Shown one piece after another: positions 17,746 to 25,513 of a stretch of 64,000 nt of DNA. The translations under genes and the position numbers were made by a program. The first letter of the stretch is position 1, and every line of letters starts with the position of its first letter. Origin of the DNA: Bacillus sp. FJAT-29790. Its GTDB lineage: Bacteria; Bacillota; Bacilli; Bacillales; Cytobacillaceae. The notes under the pieces are model-generated. The model had not been told where the DNA came from. It worked only from the letters and a program-made list of their open reading frames with translations, and searched no databases. The stretch is from positions 147,515 to 211,514 of the forward strand of contig NZ_JAHNZZ010000001.1 of NCBI RefSeq assembly GCF_019039215.1, in the 5' to 3' direction.

Positions 17746-18519
17746 GTGAGTTTTAAAGGAAAGGTAGTGGTAGTTACGGGAGCCGCGGGGGAAATTGGAA
17801 AGGAAACAGTAAAACTTTTTGCGGAAAAAGGAGCAAAGTTAGTTCTTGTTGATTTAGATGCGGAGAATCTAAAAAAAACAGCTTTTGATTTAGCCCTACA
17901 AAAAGATAAATATCTTATTGTAAAAGCGGATGTTACAAAAGAAGAAGATGTTCAAAAGTATGTAGAAGAAAGTAAAATAAGGTTCGGGAAAATTGATGTT
18001 TTTTTTAATAATGCAGGTGTTATTGGAAAATTAGCGAATTTAACAGAGCAAGAGGCAAGTAATTTAGACTTAGTGTTAAACGTCAATGTTAAAGGAGTTT
18101 TTTACGGATTGAAACATGTTTTAAAAGTAATGATTGATCAACAGGATGGCTCGATAATTAATATGTCTTCAGTTGCAGGTTTAGCAGGTTCTCCAGGCCT
18201 ATCTCCGTATGTCGCTTCAAAGCATGCGGTTATTGGTTTAACCAAAACGGCCGCTTTAGAAGTTGCTAGCAAGGGTGTTCGTATAAATGCAGTATGTCCA
18301 GATCCAGTTAATACTAAAATGGCAAAAGAAGTAGAAAAATGGTTAGCTCCAGAGGATTCTTCAAAAAATCAAAAAGAAAAATATACTTCAACATTACCTT
18401 TGAAGAGATATGCTGAACCAAAAGAAATAGCCGAGCTGGTGATGTTTTTGGCCTCCAATAAAGCATCCTATATCAATGGAAGCTGTTATACAATAGATGG
18501 TGGTACAACGGCGGGCTAA
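17746..18519 (+). CDS. Short-chain dehydrogenase/reductase
   Basis: A second classical SDR, 257 residues. The cofactor loop reads TGAAGEIG (11-18), with Glu where Gly is usual (GxxxGIG). Asp36 at the end of strand 2 points to NAD(H). NNAG is at 88-91 and the catalytic set is Ser142, Tyr155 and Lys159 (YVASK). GTG start at 17746 with TAGGAGGG upstream. It is related to but clearly different from the SDR at 15657. Both flank the deacetylase, so sequential oxidation/reduction steps on one substrate are possible. It is the last gene before an 880-base gene-poor stretch. Confidence 0.9.
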   Translation: MSFKGKVVVVTGAAGEIGKETVKLFAEKGAKLVLVDLDAENLKKTAFDLALQKDKYLIVKADVTKEEDVQKYVEESKIRFGKIDVFFNNAGVIGKLANLTEQEASNLDLVLNVNVKGVFYGLKHVLKVMIDQQDGSIINMSSVAGLAGSPGLSPYVASKHAVIGLTKTAALEVASKGVRINAVCPDPVNTKMAKEVEKWLAPEDSSKNQKEKYTSTLPLKRYAEPKEIAELVMFLASNKASYINGSCYTIDGGTTAG

Positions 18520-18575
18520 ATATTACAAATAAGTAGTTTAGAATGCACATTCCTTAGCGTAAATTTTATTTTGAA

Positions 18576-18610
18576 AAGAGGAAACTTGCGCATTCCGTTT
18601 GTTTCCTCTT
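18576..18610 (+). terminator. Hairpin downstream of the second SDR gene
   Basis: A perfect 10-base inverted repeat, AAGAGGAAAC / GTTTCCTCTT, with a 15-base loop. No T run follows, so it may be a terminator of low efficiency or an mRNA 3'-end stabiliser. Confidence 0.45.
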
Positions 18611-18952
18611 GAATAATATATCCGGACAGGTGTTATCGTGAGCTTTCGGTGATTGGATAATGCTATATTCTAAAAATGTTCACCCGTAAATAGTATATCT
18701 TAAACAAGATTACAAAAAAATTAGCGCAGGAATTACTTTCCTATTTGGCCTGTTGCAACCACTTTTGCGAGTCCGGATACTATGTCTTAATCCGATAAGA
18801 TAATTTCATACCTTCTAACCAATTGGTATTTTAGCTGTTTTTCAGGGGTGTCTTCCTTGCCTTGGTTAAATGATTTTGGGGTTTATCCGAGATACTTGTA
18901 AAAATATGTACCGACAAAACATCAGATATACACTAATACAACTTTTGGAAGT

Positions 18953-18995
18953 AAAACCTTGAATTTTTCACTTTGAGCGGAAAATTCAAGGTTTT
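18953..18995. terminator. Perfect 15-bp inverted repeat, terminator-like, no gene attached
   Basis: AAAACCTTGAATTTT (18953-18967) pairs with AAAATTCAAGGTTTT (18981-18995). The A and T ends would work in both directions. It lies over 400 bases from the nearest gene on either side, suggesting that a gene once ended here and was lost. Confidence 0.6.
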
Positions 18996-19402
18996 ATTTA
19001 TGTAAACGAAAACCCTAGGCTAGGCCTAGAGTTCCAAACTAGGCAAGTGGCTAAAAGCATCTCTGTGCGTCCGTATCCTACCTAAGTTAAGTGTGTCCAA
19101 TTTTGTAAGTTATTTAAGGGGAAGAAGTAGTTTAATGATTTTTGATCGACATGCGATCTATCGATTTAAGAATGCTGTTTTAACTTTTTAAGCAGATTGT
19201 TTACTAAATCTATCGACAATTAATTATTCAATAGAACGAGAAAAAATTCCTTTGGATTCTTTTTGTCCAGACTCTAACAGGAAGAGAGGAGTTAGTTGTA
19301 GAATAATATTATTGGGAAATTTGTTAACTCTGAATATTCCACCTATAAACTTTTCCTTCAATTACTGATCCAATGAGCCTTTCTAAAAAAGGAGTGAACT
19401 AA

Positions 19403-21136
19403 ATGAATATAAGAGATTATTTCATCAGAGATGCGATTTGTGTTCAATGGCCTGCGACATTTCAGCAAATTTTAATGGAGGCTGTTAAATCAAACTATAA
19501 TTGGTTTGTGCTATGTTCAAACCAGGAGATTGTCGGTTGCATTAGGCGTGAAGCGTTTTATGAAAAATTAAAAGAGATCGATTTGACCAAAATACATATG
19601 GTATCAATTGATAGTTTAACAACGGACGTTTCAGTTTTATATAAAGAGGATTCAATCCAACCGCTTTATCAAGATAATAAGATAATTGTTATTAAGAACA
19701 AAAATGATGAGGTTCAAGGGGTAATTGATTGGGAGTCTGACGGAAATATTCACGATCTTACGTCAAATGATGAGTGGTTTATGAAAGAGATGCAGACCAT
19801 TTTTGAACAGTATTATGAAAGTGTGTTTGTCACAGATAAGACAGGAAAAGTTATTCGGGTTACTTCTAACGATGACCAACAGCATTTGGGGGAAAATGTG
19901 TTTGACCTTGAAAAGAAGAAGATCTTCTACCCGTCTATCACTGCTAAAGTTTTAAGGTCGGGCAAGCGCGAAAATGGTTTGCAGTATACAAATACAGGTG
20001 AGATTTTTGATATTGAATCGATACCTATTAAAAATAACGAAGGAGAGGTGGTTCGGGTTGTTTCTATAACAAAGGATTCATCTGAAATTAATGATCTTAA
20101 TCAGAAATTAAAGGAGTCAATTAATTTGATAGAAAATTACCAAAGGGAGGTTGCGCGTTTTCACCAAGAAAAATACGAAGAAAAGCAATTTATTTATAAA
20201 AGTAAGAAAATGGAGAAGTTGTATGAACTTATTAGGTCTGTGTCGTCTGTAGACGCCTCTGTTCTTATTTTGGGTGAAACAGGTGTAGGGAAACAAGTGA
20301 TCGCAAATCAAATCCACCTAAAAAGTAATAGAAATGATAAGCCGTTTATTACAGTCAATTGTGGGGCAATTCCAGAAAACCTGTTGGAATCTGAATTATT
20401 CGGATATGAGGAAGGGGCTTTTTCGGGGTCAAGAAAAGGTGGGAAATTGGGGATATTTGAGCTTGCAGATAAAGGAACGCTCTTTTTGGATGAAATTGGT
20501 GAGTTGCCACTATCGCTTCAGGTAAAGCTTCTACGAGCCTTACAGGAACGTGTAATTATGAGGGTTGGTGGTACAAAAGAAAAGAAAGTAGATGTAAGAA
20601 TTATTACAGCTACAAATAAAGACCTAAATCAAATGGTTAAAGATGGAGCCTTTCGTGAAGATCTGTACTATCGCATTAATGTTGTACCTATCCAAATTCC
20701 TAGCCTTAGAGATAGAAAGGAAGATATAGAAAAACTGGCTTTTCATTTCCTTGCTATATTTAATCAAAAATACCGAAAAAATATCATTCTAAATCCTGCA
20801 CATTTACAAAAATTATTAGCGTATTCATGGCCCGGGAATGTAAGGGAGTTGGAAAATACGATAGAACGATTTGTAGTAATGGAAAAGTCTATTTTTTTTG
20901 ATGAAAAGGAAACGGGATCGTTGCAAATGACTCCTATTGAAGTGGACGACCAACATCTTCCCAATTTATTAGAATACATGGAAAGGGTTGAAAAAGAACT
21001 TTTGTTAAGGGTAATGAGCCGTCATCACACAACAAGGGAAATGGCGCAAAGTCTTGGTGTTAACCAATCTACTATCGTTAGAAAGTTACAAAAGCATGGC
21101 CTTGAAAGAAATATGCTAAATAAGGTAATTAGATAA
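19403..21136 (+). CDS. Sigma-54-dependent transcriptional activator (PAS/AAA+/Fis-type HTH)
   Basis: An enhancer-binding protein of 577 residues. Residues 1-115 form an unusual N-terminal region that I cannot assign firmly (possibly CBS-like). A PAS-like sensor (about 125-230) and a short coiled coil follow. The AAA+ domain has Walker A GETGVGK (291-297) and Walker B TLFLDEIG. A Fis-type HTH is at the C-terminus (TTREMAQSLGVNQSTIVRKL). The sigma-54 contact loop, normally GAFTGA, is GAFSGS (339-344). A conservative Thr-to-Ser change may be tolerated, but it is worth testing. The hydantoinase operon with a sigma-54 promoter lies directly downstream, and the same upstream sites occur at 864-901. 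Confidence 0.9.
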   Translation: MNIRDYFIRDAICVQWPATFQQILMEAVKSNYNWFVLCSNQEIVGCIRREAFYEKLKEIDLTKIHMVSIDSLTTDVSVLYKEDSIQPLYQDNKIIVIKNKNDEVQGVIDWESDGNIHDLTSNDEWFMKEMQTIFEQYYESVFVTDKTGKVIRVTSNDDQQHLGENVFDLEKKKIFYPSITAKVLRSGKRENGLQYTNTGEIFDIESIPIKNNEGEVVRVVSITKDSSEINDLNQKLKESINLIENYQREVARFHQEKYEEKQFIYKSKKMEKLYELIRSVSSVDASVLILGETGVGKQVIANQIHLKSNRNDKPFITVNCGAIPENLLESELFGYEEGAFSGSRKGGKLGIFELADKGTLFLDEIGELPLSLQVKLLRALQERVIMRVGGTKEKKVDVRIITATNKDLNQMVKDGAFREDLYYRINVVPIQIPSLRDRKEDIEKLAFHFLAIFNQKYRKNIILNPAHLQKLLAYSWPGNVRELENTIERFVVMEKSIFFDEKETGSLQMTPIEVDDQHLPNLLEYMERVEKELLLRVMSRHHTTREMAQSLGVNQSTIVRKLQKHGLERNMLNKVIR

Positions 21137-21214
21137 AAGACGGCATTTTTCTTTCATTTTGTGTACGACCTGTAAAAACATATTTTTTGAATGACTCATT
21201 ATTTATTAAAAATT

Positions 21215-21252
21215 GATGCATACAAGCATTTTCTTTGATGCAGGATGCCATC
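21215..21252 (+). promoter_or_regulatory. Paired upstream activator sites ahead of hyuAB
   Basis: Two dyads, (G)ATGC-N6-GCAT (21215-21230) and GATGC-N6-CCATC (21237-21252), have centres 22 bp apart. They match the pair at 864-901 in both motif and spacing. They lie about 70 bp upstream of the sigma-54 -24 element, a typical enhancer position, and directly downstream of the activator gene. Confidence 0.7.
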
Positions 21253-21312
21253 ATTCGAGTCTGTGTTTATAATGAAGATTCAGTAAAATCAGTTTACTTA
21301 GGGAAGTTTAAA

Positions 21313-21330
21313 TTGGCATACTTCTTGCAT
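21313..21330 (+). promoter_or_regulatory. Sigma-54 (SigL) promoter of the hydantoinase operon
   Basis: TTGGCATACTTCTTGCAT has GG (21315-21316) and GC (21327-21328) separated by 10 bases. It agrees well with TTGGCAC-N5-TTGCA. It is about 155 bases upstream of the hyuA-like start. Confidence 0.85.
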
Positions 21331-21419
21331 TATTTTTAAGAAGAATAATTAAGTTTATCAGATTAATAAGAAGAGAGAGGAAATCCTAGATTTGTAATAT
21401 CGAATTTGGAAGGTGTAAA

Positions 21420-21433
21420 TGTAAGCGCTGCAA
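21420..21433 (+). promoter_or_regulatory. Possible CcpA cre site in the hyuAB leader
   Basis: TGTAAGCGCTGCAA keeps the AAGCGCT core of cre sites but departs at the last positions (two mismatches to TGWNANCGNTNWCA). It lies downstream of the sigma-54 promoter, where CcpA could act as a roadblock, as known for sigma-L operons such as lev and rocG. Confidence 0.35.
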
Positions 21434-21483
21434 ATTAAGCAAATACATTGCAGTACGAATAAATCATGACGAGGTGTTAAAAG

Positions 21484-23559
21484 ATGAACTCAATTGAACT
21501 ACTAAATAATGTACGCGTTGGAATTGACACTGGTGGAACTTTTACAGACTGTGTTTTATGGAAAGATGAAAAGCCGCTAATCGTTATTAAGGTTCCTTCA
21601 ACTCCGTCAAATCCAGCAGAGGCAATAATGAACGGGCTAGAGCGTCTTTGCGATATTGCGGGAATTCAAGTTCAAAACGTTAGGCTTTTAGCACACGGGA
21701 CAACAGTTGCAACAAATGCGATGCTACAGGAGCAGTGGGCAAAGGTAGGACTTATTACAACAAAAGGTTTTCGAGATGTTTTAGAGATCGGCACACAAAT
21801 GCGCCCAGAGCTTTATGGGCTTCAGCAGCGAAAGTCTGCCCCAATTGTCCCTCGTAATCTTCGAATGGAAGTAGCAGAGCGGATAGATCCAGAAGGAAGG
21901 GTAGTTGAAAAGATTAATAGGGAAGAAGTACAGGAAGTAATCAAGGAAATAATCGCAGGTGAAATAGAAAGTCTTGCAGTCTCCTTCCTATTTTCTTATG
22001 CGAACCCAGAACATGAAGCGGCTATTCGTGAGGCGGCAGCAGAACTTGCTCCTGATCTTTACCTATGTATTTCCTCTGAAGTAAGTCCTGAGTTTCGCGA
22101 GTATCCGCGTACATCCACAACTGTAATTAACGCAGCATTGGCACCAGTTGTGCGCCGGTATATTCGAAATCTCCGTCAAGAATTAGACGTAAAGGGAATA
22201 GGAAATAAATTAAATATCATGCAGTCAAATGGTGGAATTGTTTCCGGGGAGGAGGCAGAAATGTCCTCCCATAACCTTATCCTAAGTGGGCCGGCTGCTG
22301 GGATGGTTGCTGCAGCGGAAATTGCTCAGAAGTCTAATTTTCCGAATGCCCTGACTTTCGATATGGGGGGGACGAGTTCTGATATTGGAATCATTATCGA
22401 TGGTAAACCTCAGGTCGTTCAAGGGACTACAGTGAACAATACGTATCCGTTACAAGTCCCAACTGTTGATATTCATACGATTGGAGCGGGTGGAGGTAGT
22501 ATTGGCTGGAAAGATCAGGGCGGTGCATTAAAGGTTGGTCCTAAGAGTGCGGGTGCTGTTCCCGGGCCAGCTTGTTATGGGCTAGGTGGTGTTGATCCTA
22601 CTGTGACAGACGCGAATCTTTTTCTTGGTCGCCTAGATCCGGAAAACTATCTCGGCGGTGAATTTACGGTTTATCCCGACCTCTCATTTGAATCATTAAA
22701 AAAGCTTGCTAATGAGCTAGATCTTGATGTGGAACGAGTAGCTTCCGGAATTTTAGAAGTGGCTAATGCGAATATGGCAGGGGCCCTTCGTGTAGTATCT
22801 AGCCGTCGCGGGTACGATCCAAGGGACTTTGCGCTGATAGCCTATGGCGGTGCCGGTCCACTGCATGCAACAGCACTCGCTCGAGAGCTTGGAATTAAAC
22901 GGGTGATTATCCCTGCCTCACCAGGTGTTCTATGCGCTAAAGGCCTGCTACTAAGCGATGTCCGCCATGATTTTACACATACTGAAGTTGTATCAATAGA
23001 GTATGCTGATTTAGTAAAACTAGAAGAAAGTTTCATAGAACTTGAAAATCGCGGGATAAATCGCCTTGATAAAGAAGGAGTTCCATCTAACAAGATACGT
23101 TTAAAACGGACGCTAGATATTCGTTACAAAGGGCAGGAGTACTATTTAAACATTCCGATCGACGGAAGGATCACTCCTCAACAACTTAAAGAAGTGACCG
23201 ATTTGTTTCACGAAGTTCATAGAAGTACTTACGGCCATGCCGCAACAAATGAACCTGTTGAAATTGTAAATTTACGATTATCTGCGATTGGAGAAATTGA
23301 CCGGTTAGAAAATGAGCAGTGTTTTGAAGCGATGGATCTGAATTCAATCATGCCTACGAACTATCGGTCAGTGTTTTTTAATGGATATGGATGGATGGAC
23401 ACACCTATTTATCGCCGTGAAGATTTCAATTTAAATACTAGGATTGAAGGACCAGCAATCATCGTCCAAATGGATACGACCGTCATTATAGAGCCGAAAC
23501 AAAACGTAACAACTGATGAACAAGGAAATCTAATTGTATTATTGGAGGGGATCGAATGA
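21484..23559 (+). CDS. hyuA: Hydantoinase/oxoprolinase subunit A (ATP-dependent)
   Basis: A 691-residue subunit A of the ATP-dependent hydantoinase/5-oxoprolinase/acetone carboxylase family. The N-terminal nucleotide-binding motif RVGIDTGGTFTDCVLW starts near residue 11. Further marks are AHGTTVATNAMLQ, TFDMGGTSSDIG, TIGAGGGSIGW and AYGGAGPLHA. The length fits typical A subunits (about 690). It works as a complex with subunit B, whose gene overlaps by 4 bases. Family members open lactam or imide rings (5-oxoproline, N-methylhydantoin, caprolactam, 2-pyrrolidinone) or carboxylate ketones. Which one applies here cannot be told. The nearby amino acid permease and semialdehyde dehydrogenase favour a lactam or hydantoin yielding an amino acid. 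Confidence 0.9.
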   Translation: MNSIELLNNVRVGIDTGGTFTDCVLWKDEKPLIVIKVPSTPSNPAEAIMNGLERLCDIAGIQVQNVRLLAHGTTVATNAMLQEQWAKVGLITTKGFRDVLEIGTQMRPELYGLQQRKSAPIVPRNLRMEVAERIDPEGRVVEKINREEVQEVIKEIIAGEIESLAVSFLFSYANPEHEAAIREAAAELAPDLYLCISSEVSPEFREYPRTSTTVINAALAPVVRRYIRNLRQELDVKGIGNKLNIMQSNGGIVSGEEAEMSSHNLILSGPAAGMVAAAEIAQKSNFPNALTFDMGGTSSDIGIIIDGKPQVVQGTTVNNTYPLQVPTVDIHTIGAGGGSIGWKDQGGALKVGPKSAGAVPGPACYGLGGVDPTVTDANLFLGRLDPENYLGGEFTVYPDLSFESLKKLANELDLDVERVASGILEVANANMAGALRVVSSRRGYDPRDFALIAYGGAGPLHATALARELGIKRVIIPASPGVLCAKGLLLSDVRHDFTHTEVVSIEYADLVKLEESFIELENRGINRLDKEGVPSNKIRLKRTLDIRYKGQEYYLNIPIDGRITPQQLKEVTDLFHEVHRSTYGHAATNEPVEIVNLRLSAIGEIDRLENEQCFEAMDLNSIMPTNYRSVFFNGYGWMDTPIYRREDFNLNTRIEGPAIIVQMDTTVIIEPKQNVTTDEQGNLIVLLEGIE

Positions 23560-25280
23560 TTAATCAAATTCAGACTTCAATAAATAAGTCGCGGTCAGAT
23601 CAAGAAATTGACGCAATTACACTTGAGGTTGTTTATAGCAGTTTGCTTTCTGCTGCAGATGAGATGAGTGGTGTACTTGGTCGAAGTGCGTATTCGCCAA
23701 TCATTCGTGAGATGATTGATTATTCATGTGGGATTTTTGATGCGACAGGGAATCTAATTGCACAGGCAGAAAACATTCCAGCCCACCTTGGTTCGATGGG
23801 TACGGCGCTGCGTGATCTTTTCAATGATTTTCCTTTAGATTCATTTAAACCTGGGGATGCATACTTAGTGAATGATCCTTACCGTGGCGGGCAGCACACA
23901 CCTGACCTGCATGTATTTACACCAGCTTTCTATGAGGGGGAACTTATTGGAATATGTGGAACGATTGCACACCATGCGGATATGGGTGGAAAAAACCCTG
24001 GTACTGAAGGGTTTGATAACCGGTCGATTTTTGAGGAGGGACTTCGGATCCCACCTGTAAGGCTTGCCACAGCAGATGGAATAAATGAGGCAGTCACAAC
24101 GATCATTGCTGGAAATGTTCGCGAGCCTAAAGCCACAATGGGGGACCTGCGTGCCCAAATTGCTGCTTGTCGTTTTGGCGAAGGACGTTTGAAGGAACTG
24201 GCGAAACGATATGGAATTAGCATTTTAACGGAAGTAATGAAAAAATCCATGGATTACTCCGAATTACGCATGAGGACAGAGTTAGCTAGAATGATGGATG
24301 CGGAGACGACTGTTAGCGGATGGCTTGATGATGATGGTATTGGGGGAGCCCCCGTAGAAATCCGAGTGAGGGTTGTTAAGAGGGGGAAAGAAATTGAAAT
24401 TGACTTTACAGGTACGAGTGAGCAAATGGCAGGAGGGATGAATGTTCCGCCAGCGGCAGCCACTTCAGCGGTTCTATATGCAATAAAGTGTGTAGTTGAT
24501 CCCGGAACACCGCAAAATCAAGGGTGTTTTCGCCCAATAAAAGTAGTGCTACCTGAAGGAAGTCTTGTTAATCCTCACTTTCCGGCAGCTGTAAGTTTAC
24601 GTCATCTCGCTGTTCAGCGAATAGCTGATACGATCTTAAGAGGACTTTCTGAGTTATATCCGAACCGAACGGCTGCAGGAACATTTGTCGGCTTCTCAAG
24701 TTTAGCTATTGACAGTTGGCATCCTGTGAATAAAACCCCAAGGGTCATTCAAGATGATCTTGGTGGAGGAATGGGTGCTCACGCTAACGGTGATGGCATT
24801 GACGCAGTTGATACCCACTGTGGAAATGTTGCTATTTTGCCTGCTGAGGTATGTGAGCTATCCTATCAAATTCGTGTTCGCTCAACGGAACTAATCCCTG
24901 ATTCAGGTGGACCAGGACAATGGCGTGGTGGGCTGGGGATTAGACGGGAGTATGAAATTCTTGAACAGCCGCATCAAGGATTAGTTTATACTGAACAAAC
25001 CAACCCAAACTTTGCCCCTTGGGGATTAGAGGGAGGCGGTACGGGTACAGCAGCAAAGATAAGACATGTTAACAGTGCCGGGCAAGAGGTAGAAATGTGT
25101 AAAGGCTATTTTCGAGCGCTCCCGGGTGATCGTATTATTATAGAAACATCAGGCGGCGGTGGTTACGGCGATCCAAATTCTCGTGACTTACAGCTAATCT
25201 TAAAAGATATACGTGAAGGCAAAGTAAGTATTAAAGCTGCAGAAAGCATTTATGGGGCTGTTGTTAGAGGGATATTATAA
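23556..25280 (+). CDS. hyuB: Hydantoinase/oxoprolinase subunit B
   Basis: A 574-residue subunit B of the same family. Characteristic stretches are MSGVLGRSAYSPIIREM, the metal-binding NDPYRGGQHTPDLHVF and IAHHADMGGKNPGT, DFTGTSEQMAGGMNVP, and the C-terminal SGGGGYGDP. The start codon overlaps the hyuA stop (ATGA), so translation is coupled. The family length is near 570 and all regions appear intact. With HyuA it should form an alpha-beta ATP-dependent ring-opening enzyme in the cytosol. Base composition is slightly richer in GC than the surrounding catabolic genes. Confidence 0.9.
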   Translation: MINQIQTSINKSRSDQEIDAITLEVVYSSLLSAADEMSGVLGRSAYSPIIREMIDYSCGIFDATGNLIAQAENIPAHLGSMGTALRDLFNDFPLDSFKPGDAYLVNDPYRGGQHTPDLHVFTPAFYEGELIGICGTIAHHADMGGKNPGTEGFDNRSIFEEGLRIPPVRLATADGINEAVTTIIAGNVREPKATMGDLRAQIAACRFGEGRLKELAKRYGISILTEVMKKSMDYSELRMRTELARMMDAETTVSGWLDDDGIGGAPVEIRVRVVKRGKEIEIDFTGTSEQMAGGMNVPPAAATSAVLYAIKCVVDPGTPQNQGCFRPIKVVLPEGSLVNPHFPAAVSLRHLAVQRIADTILRGLSELYPNRTAAGTFVGFSSLAIDSWHPVNKTPRVIQDDLGGGMGAHANGDGIDAVDTHCGNVAILPAEVCELSYQIRVRSTELIPDSGGPGQWRGGLGIRREYEILEQPHQGLVYTEQTNPNFAPWGLEGGGTGTAAKIRHVNSAGQEVEMCKGYFRALPGDRIIIETSGGGGYGDPNSRDLQLILKDIREGKVSIKAAESIYGAVVRGIL

Positions 25281-25376
25281 ATTCTAAGGGTAATCATGTT
25301 AATGATTCATCATCTATTTATAAAAAGGTTAAAGCTAAAATCACAACTAACCGGTTTCAAAGGCTAAAAAATGGTA

Positions 25377-25411
25377 GAGGTAGGTGGCGACGATTTCCCA
25401 GCACCTACCTC
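25377..25411 (+). terminator. Hairpin between hyuB and the permease gene
   Basis: A perfect 10-base inverted repeat, GAGGTAGGTG (25377-25386) and CACCTACCTC (25402-25411). No T run follows. It may attenuate read-through from hyuAB into the permease or stabilise the hyuAB message. Confidence 0.45.
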
Positions 25412-25513
25412 CACCAAGAAACGGCGGTTTATCACTCTAAAAATCTAGACAAATCTTGATTCATAAATGACCTAGTATCACAGAATAATTGAATATAAGG
25501 AGGGGCTAGATCT

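Larger units (their letters stand above)
18520..19402. other. 880-base gene-poor stretch with two strong hairpins
   Basis: No credible gene was found on either strand. It contains two long inverted repeats (18576-18610 and 18953-18995, listed separately) and AT-rich, stop-rich sequence that looks like decayed DNA. The last 100 bases carry the leader and the AAAGGAG site of the sigma-54 activator gene at 19403. Confidence 0.5.
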
